The notes below the pieces were generated by a model that worked only from the letters and a program-made list of their open reading frames with translations, searched no databases and had not been told where the DNA came from. The translations under genes and the position numbers were made by a program. A stretch of 64,000 bases of DNA, from positions 62,001 to 126,000 of the forward strand of contig NZ_BOMH01000031.1 in NCBI RefSeq assembly GCF_016862095.1, read 5' to 3'. This document shows positions 61,234-64,000 of this stretch, one piece after another (position 1 is the stretch's first letter; every line of letters begins with the position of its first letter). Origin of the DNA: Actinoplanes cyaneus (lineage in GTDB: Bacteria; Actinomycetota; Actinomycetes; Mycobacteriales; Micromonosporaceae).

Positions 61234-61743
61234 ATGTTGCGTCATTCCACGATGGAGACCCCGGCCGGCCCGTTCACCCTGGTGGTCGCGGAGTCCGGCG
61301 CGGTCCGCGCGTCCGGTTTCACGACCGATCTACCCGGTTTGCTGCGGTTGATCCATCCACGTCTGCTGGAGGACTGGATTCCGGCTGATGACGTCGGCCC
61401 GGCGCAGGCCGCGGTGCGGGCCTACTTCGCTGGTGACCTGACCGCGTTGGATGCGGTGGCGGTGGAGCAGCACAGCGGCGGCGAGTTCATGGCGCACGCC
61501 TGGCAGGTGATGCGGGACATCAAGCCGGGTGATCCGGTGACCTATTCGCACTATGCGGGGCTGGCCGGCCGGCCGGCGGCGATCCGGGCGGCCGCCGCCG
61601 CGTGCGCGCGCAACGCGGTGGCGCTGATCGTGCCGTGTCACCGGGTGCTGCGCCTGGACGGATCGCTGGGCGGTTATCGATGGGGTCTGCCGGTCAAGTC
61701 CTGGCTGCTGGAGCACGAGTCGCCGGACCGGGGCACGCCGTGA
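61234..61743 (+). CDS. ogt: Methylated-DNA--protein-cysteine methyltransferase
   Basis: 169 residues from ATG 61234. Active-site IVPCHRVLR with Cys135 accepting the alkyl group from O6-alkylguanine, and the helix-turn-helix Arg finger region SHYAGLAGRPAAIRAAAAAC. It repairs O6-methylguanine stoichiometrically. ATG 61234 is preferred over 61228 because the Shine-Dalgarno GGAG (61221-61224) would then be nine bases away rather than three. It is 260 bases downstream of adaA-alkA on the same strand and is expected to be in the same regulon. Confidence 0.92.
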   Translation: MLRHSTMETPAGPFTLVVAESGAVRASGFTTDLPGLLRLIHPRLLEDWIPADDVGPAQAAVRAYFAGDLTALDAVAVEQHSGGEFMAHAWQVMRDIKPGDPVTYSHYAGLAGRPAAIRAAAAACARNAVALIVPCHRVLRLDGSLGGYRWGLPVKSWLLEHESPDRGTP

Positions 61744-61899
61744 GACCCGGACCGGCGCGACGGGACCCGGGATGGCACGGCAGCCGATGACGGTCGGCGT
61801 GATGCCGCCCGGTGGCGGGGCCGCACAACACTCCCGTGTGGACTCAGCGGCGGGGAAAACTGCTGGCAGCGGTCGTCTTGGCGAGCCTAGGGTGGCCGC

Positions 61900-64000
61900 A
61901 TGAGCGATACGGGAACCGGGCGCCCCGGTCTCCCCGAGCGGCCGTCGCTGGACGGGCTCGAGGACAAGTGGGCGCCGCGCTGGCAGGAGGAGGGCACGTA
62001 CACGTTCGACCGGCGGAAGGGGCGGTCTGACGTGTTCGCCATCGACACCCCTCCGCCGACCGTATCGGGCGCGTTGCACCTCGGGCACGTCTTCTCGTTC
62101 ACCCACACCGACACGGTCGCGCGTTACCAGCGGATGCGCGGCAAGGCCGTCTTCTACCCGATGGGCTGGGACGACAACGGCCTGCCGACCGAGCGGCGGG
62201 TGCAGAAGGTGTATGGCGTCCGCTGTGATCCGTCGATGCCCTACGAGCCGGGCTGGCAGCCGCCGGCACGACCGCCGGCCTCACCGGTCGCGATCTCCCG
62301 GCGTAACTTCGTCGAGCTGTGCGGGCGGCTGACCGGCGAGGACGAGAAGGCGTACGAGGCGATCTGGCGGCGGCTCGGGTTGTCCGTCGACTGGGGGTTG
62401 ACGTATACGACGATCGGCGACCACGCGCGGGCCGTCTCGCAGCGGGAGTTCCTGGCGAATCTGGCCCGTGGCGAGGCGTATTCGTCGGAGGCGCCGACGC
62501 TGTGGGATGTCGGCTTCCGCACCGCGGTCGCGCAGGCGGAGCTGGAGGATCGGGACCGTCCCGGCGCGTTCCACACGCTGCGCTTCCACGGGCCGGCCGG
62601 GCCGATCGACGTCGACACCACCCGGCCGGAGCTGCTGCCGGCGTGTGTCGCGCTGGTCCATCATCCCGGTGATCCGCGGTTCGCCGGCGTGACCTCGGCA
62701 CGGTCCCCACTGTTCGGGGTCGAGGTCCCGGTCCTCGCGCATCCGCTGGCGGAGCCGGAGAAGGGCACCGGCATCGCGATGGTCTGTACGTTCGGTGACC
62801 TGACCGATGTCACCTGGTGGCGGGATCTGGGTCTGGGCACCCGGGTCGTCCTGGGACGGGACGGGCGTTTCCTACCGGAGTCACCGGCCGGCGTCCCGAT
62901 GGCGGCTTATCGGCCGTTGGCCGGGCTGACCGGCGAGGCTGCCCGGCGGGAGATCGTCGAGCTGCTGCGCGCGTCGGGCGAGTTGGTCGGGGAGGTGCGG
63001 CCGGTCACGCATCCGGTGAAGTTCTACGAGCGGGGCGACGCGCCGCTGGAGATCGTCACGAGCCGTCAGTGGTTCATCCGCAACGGCGGGCGGGACGCGG
63101 AGCTGCGCGAGCGGCTGCTGGCCCGCGGCCGGGAGCTGCACTGGGTTCCGGAGCACATGCGGCACCGTTACGAGCGGTGGGTCGCCGGCCTGACCGGGGA
63201 CTGGCTGATCAGCCGGCAGCGCTTCTTCGGCGTGCCGTTCCCGATCTGGTACCGGCTCGACGACGCTGGCGAGCCGGACCACGACCAGCTTCTCATACCG
63301 GACGATTCGGCACTGCCGGTCGACCCGACCTCTGACTGCCCGCCCGGGTTCGACGAGTCGATGCGGGACAGGCCCGGCGGCTTCACTGCCGATCCGGACG
63401 TCATGGACACGTGGGCCACGTCGTCGCTGACCCCGGAGATCAACGGGGTGGTCCCGATGGATCTGCGGCCGCAGGGCCAGGAGATCATCCGCACCTGGCT
63501 GTTCGCGTCGGTCCTGCGCGCCGAGCTGAGCCACGGGGTGCTGCCCTGGCACACCGCGGTCCTGTCGGGCTGGGTCGTCGACCCGCGCCACAAGAAGATG
63601 TCGAGCTCGGTGGGCAACGTCCTGACGCCGGACCAGCCGCTCGCGCGCTTCGGGGCGGACGCGGTGCGCTACTGGGCGGCGAGCGGACGGCCGGGTGTCG
63701 ACACCACCTATGACGAGGGGCAGTTGAAGGTCGGGCGGCGGCTCGCGACGAAGCTGCTCAACGCGTCGAGGTTCGCGTTGGGCCTGGGCGCGGTGGACGC
63801 GCTCCGGCAGCCGGTCACCGAGCCGCTGGACCGGGCGATGCTCGGCCGGCTGGCCGGTGTCGTCACCACCGCGACGGAGGCGTTCGACCGGTTCGAGCAC
63901 ACCGACGCGCTGCAGGCGGCGGAGGCGTTCTTCTGGACGTTCTGCGACGACTACATCGAGCTGGTGAAGGACCGGGCGTATGCGACGGGCCCGGCCGGGG
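61900..64000 (+). CDS. valS: Valyl-tRNA synthetase, 5' part (runs off the window)
   Basis: The first 700 codons are present. HIGH-equivalent HLGH in GALHLGHVFSFTHTD near residue 60, editing domain with TTRPELLPACVALVHHP, and KMSSS (HKKMSSSVGN, KMSKS equivalent) near residue 567. It charges tRNA-Val with valine and edits threonine-like errors. The rather short N-terminus and editing domain place it in the more archaeal-like ValS class that many actinobacteria have. ATG 61900 has no strong Shine-Dalgarno. The 156-base gap upstream of it has no gene. Confidence 0.9.
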   Translation, partial: MSDTGTGRPGLPERPSLDGLEDKWAPRWQEEGTYTFDRRKGRSDVFAIDTPPPTVSGALHLGHVFSFTHTDTVARYQRMRGKAVFYPMGWDDNGLPTERRVQKVYGVRCDPSMPYEPGWQPPARPPASPVAISRRNFVELCGRLTGEDEKAYEAIWRRLGLSVDWGLTYTTIGDHARAVSQREFLANLARGEAYSSEAPTLWDVGFRTAVAQAELEDRDRPGAFHTLRFHGPAGPIDVDTTRPELLPACVALVHHPGDPRFAGVTSARSPLFGVEVPVLAHPLAEPEKGTGIAMVCTFGDLTDVTWWRDLGLGTRVVLGRDGRFLPESPAGVPMAAYRPLAGLTGEAARREIVELLRASGELVGEVRPVTHPVKFYERGDAPLEIVTSRQWFIRNGGRDAELRERLLARGRELHWVPEHMRHRYERWVAGLTGDWLISRQRFFGVPFPIWYRLDDAGEPDHDQLLIPDDSALPVDPTSDCPPGFDESMRDRPGGFTADPDVMDTWATSSLTPEINGVVPMDLRPQGQEIIRTWLFASVLRAELSHGVLPWHTAVLSGWVVDPRHKKMSSSVGNVLTPDQPLARFGADAVRYWAASGRPGVDTTYDEGQLKVGRRLATKLLNASRFALGLGAVDALRQPVTEPLDRAMLGRLAGVVTTATEAFDRFEHTDALQAAEAFFWTFCDDYIELVKDRAYATGPAG

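Overview
The window is chromosomal DNA of a very GC-rich actinomycete. Gene content points to Micromonosporaceae (Actinoplanes-like): a mycothiol gene (mshB), a seven-iron ferredoxin next to dapC, the dapE/dapD pair beside LOG-family genes, an actinobacterial three-gene succinate dehydrogenase, many GTG starts and many 4-bp stop/start overlaps. The genus is inferred, not proven. I see no rRNA, tRNA, CRISPR array, intact insertion sequence or intact prophage.

Layout. 1-2.6 kb: 5' end of a UvrD-type helicase, two LOG-family genes and a small unknown protein. 2.7-6.3 kb: lysine/diaminopimelate block (dapE, dapD) with a lysG-type regulator divergent from a lysE-type exporter. 6.3-8.3 kb: a MerR/beta-clamp fusion and a methyltransferase. 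8.7-11.4 kb: four exported proteins, three of which look like divergent paralogues. 11.4-14.8 kb: an SDR, a DUF4407 membrane protein and a SIMPL protein. 14.8-19.3 kb: dapC-fdxA, a GNAT, membrane proteins and mshB. 19.4-24.1 kb: a catalytically dead S9 peptidase homologue and the TldD/TldE pair. 24.3-28.0 kb: succinate dehydrogenase operon. 28.1-33.0 kb: two GNATs, an XRE-cupin regulator, a TetR/MFS efflux pair with clear operators, and AlkB. 33.0-34.2 kb: DUF4328.

34.3-43.4 kb is a ten-gene, tightly coupled operon: a complete branched-chain-amino-acid-type ABC importer (livG, F, H, M, K), two SDRs, an APH-like kinase, an ACAD10/11-like acyl-CoA dehydrogenase and a TetR regulator. By analogy with the Pseudomonas lva (levulinate) operon and mammalian ACAD10/11, I read it as uptake and catabolism of a 4-hydroxy or 4-oxo carboxylic acid. 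It is the best candidate for an undescribed system here.

43.5-43.9 kb holds two tandem-repeat arrays, one with an internal dyad. 44-50.9 kb: an isolated M15-like hydrolase, PAP2, GNAT, MarR, a G5-domain surface protein, a nucleotidyltransferase, peptidase E, small proteins and a NUDIX hydrolase. 50.9-55.7 kb: acyl-CoA ligase divergent from a TetR-aldehyde dehydrogenase-alcohol dehydrogenase operon. 55.7-57.4 kb is a small accessory patch: a decayed gene, a Uma2 nuclease and a PIN-domain toxin/antitoxin pair. 57.5-64 kb: ychF, a hydrolase under a well-defined double operator, the alkylation-repair genes adaA-alkA and ogt, and the 5' part of valS.
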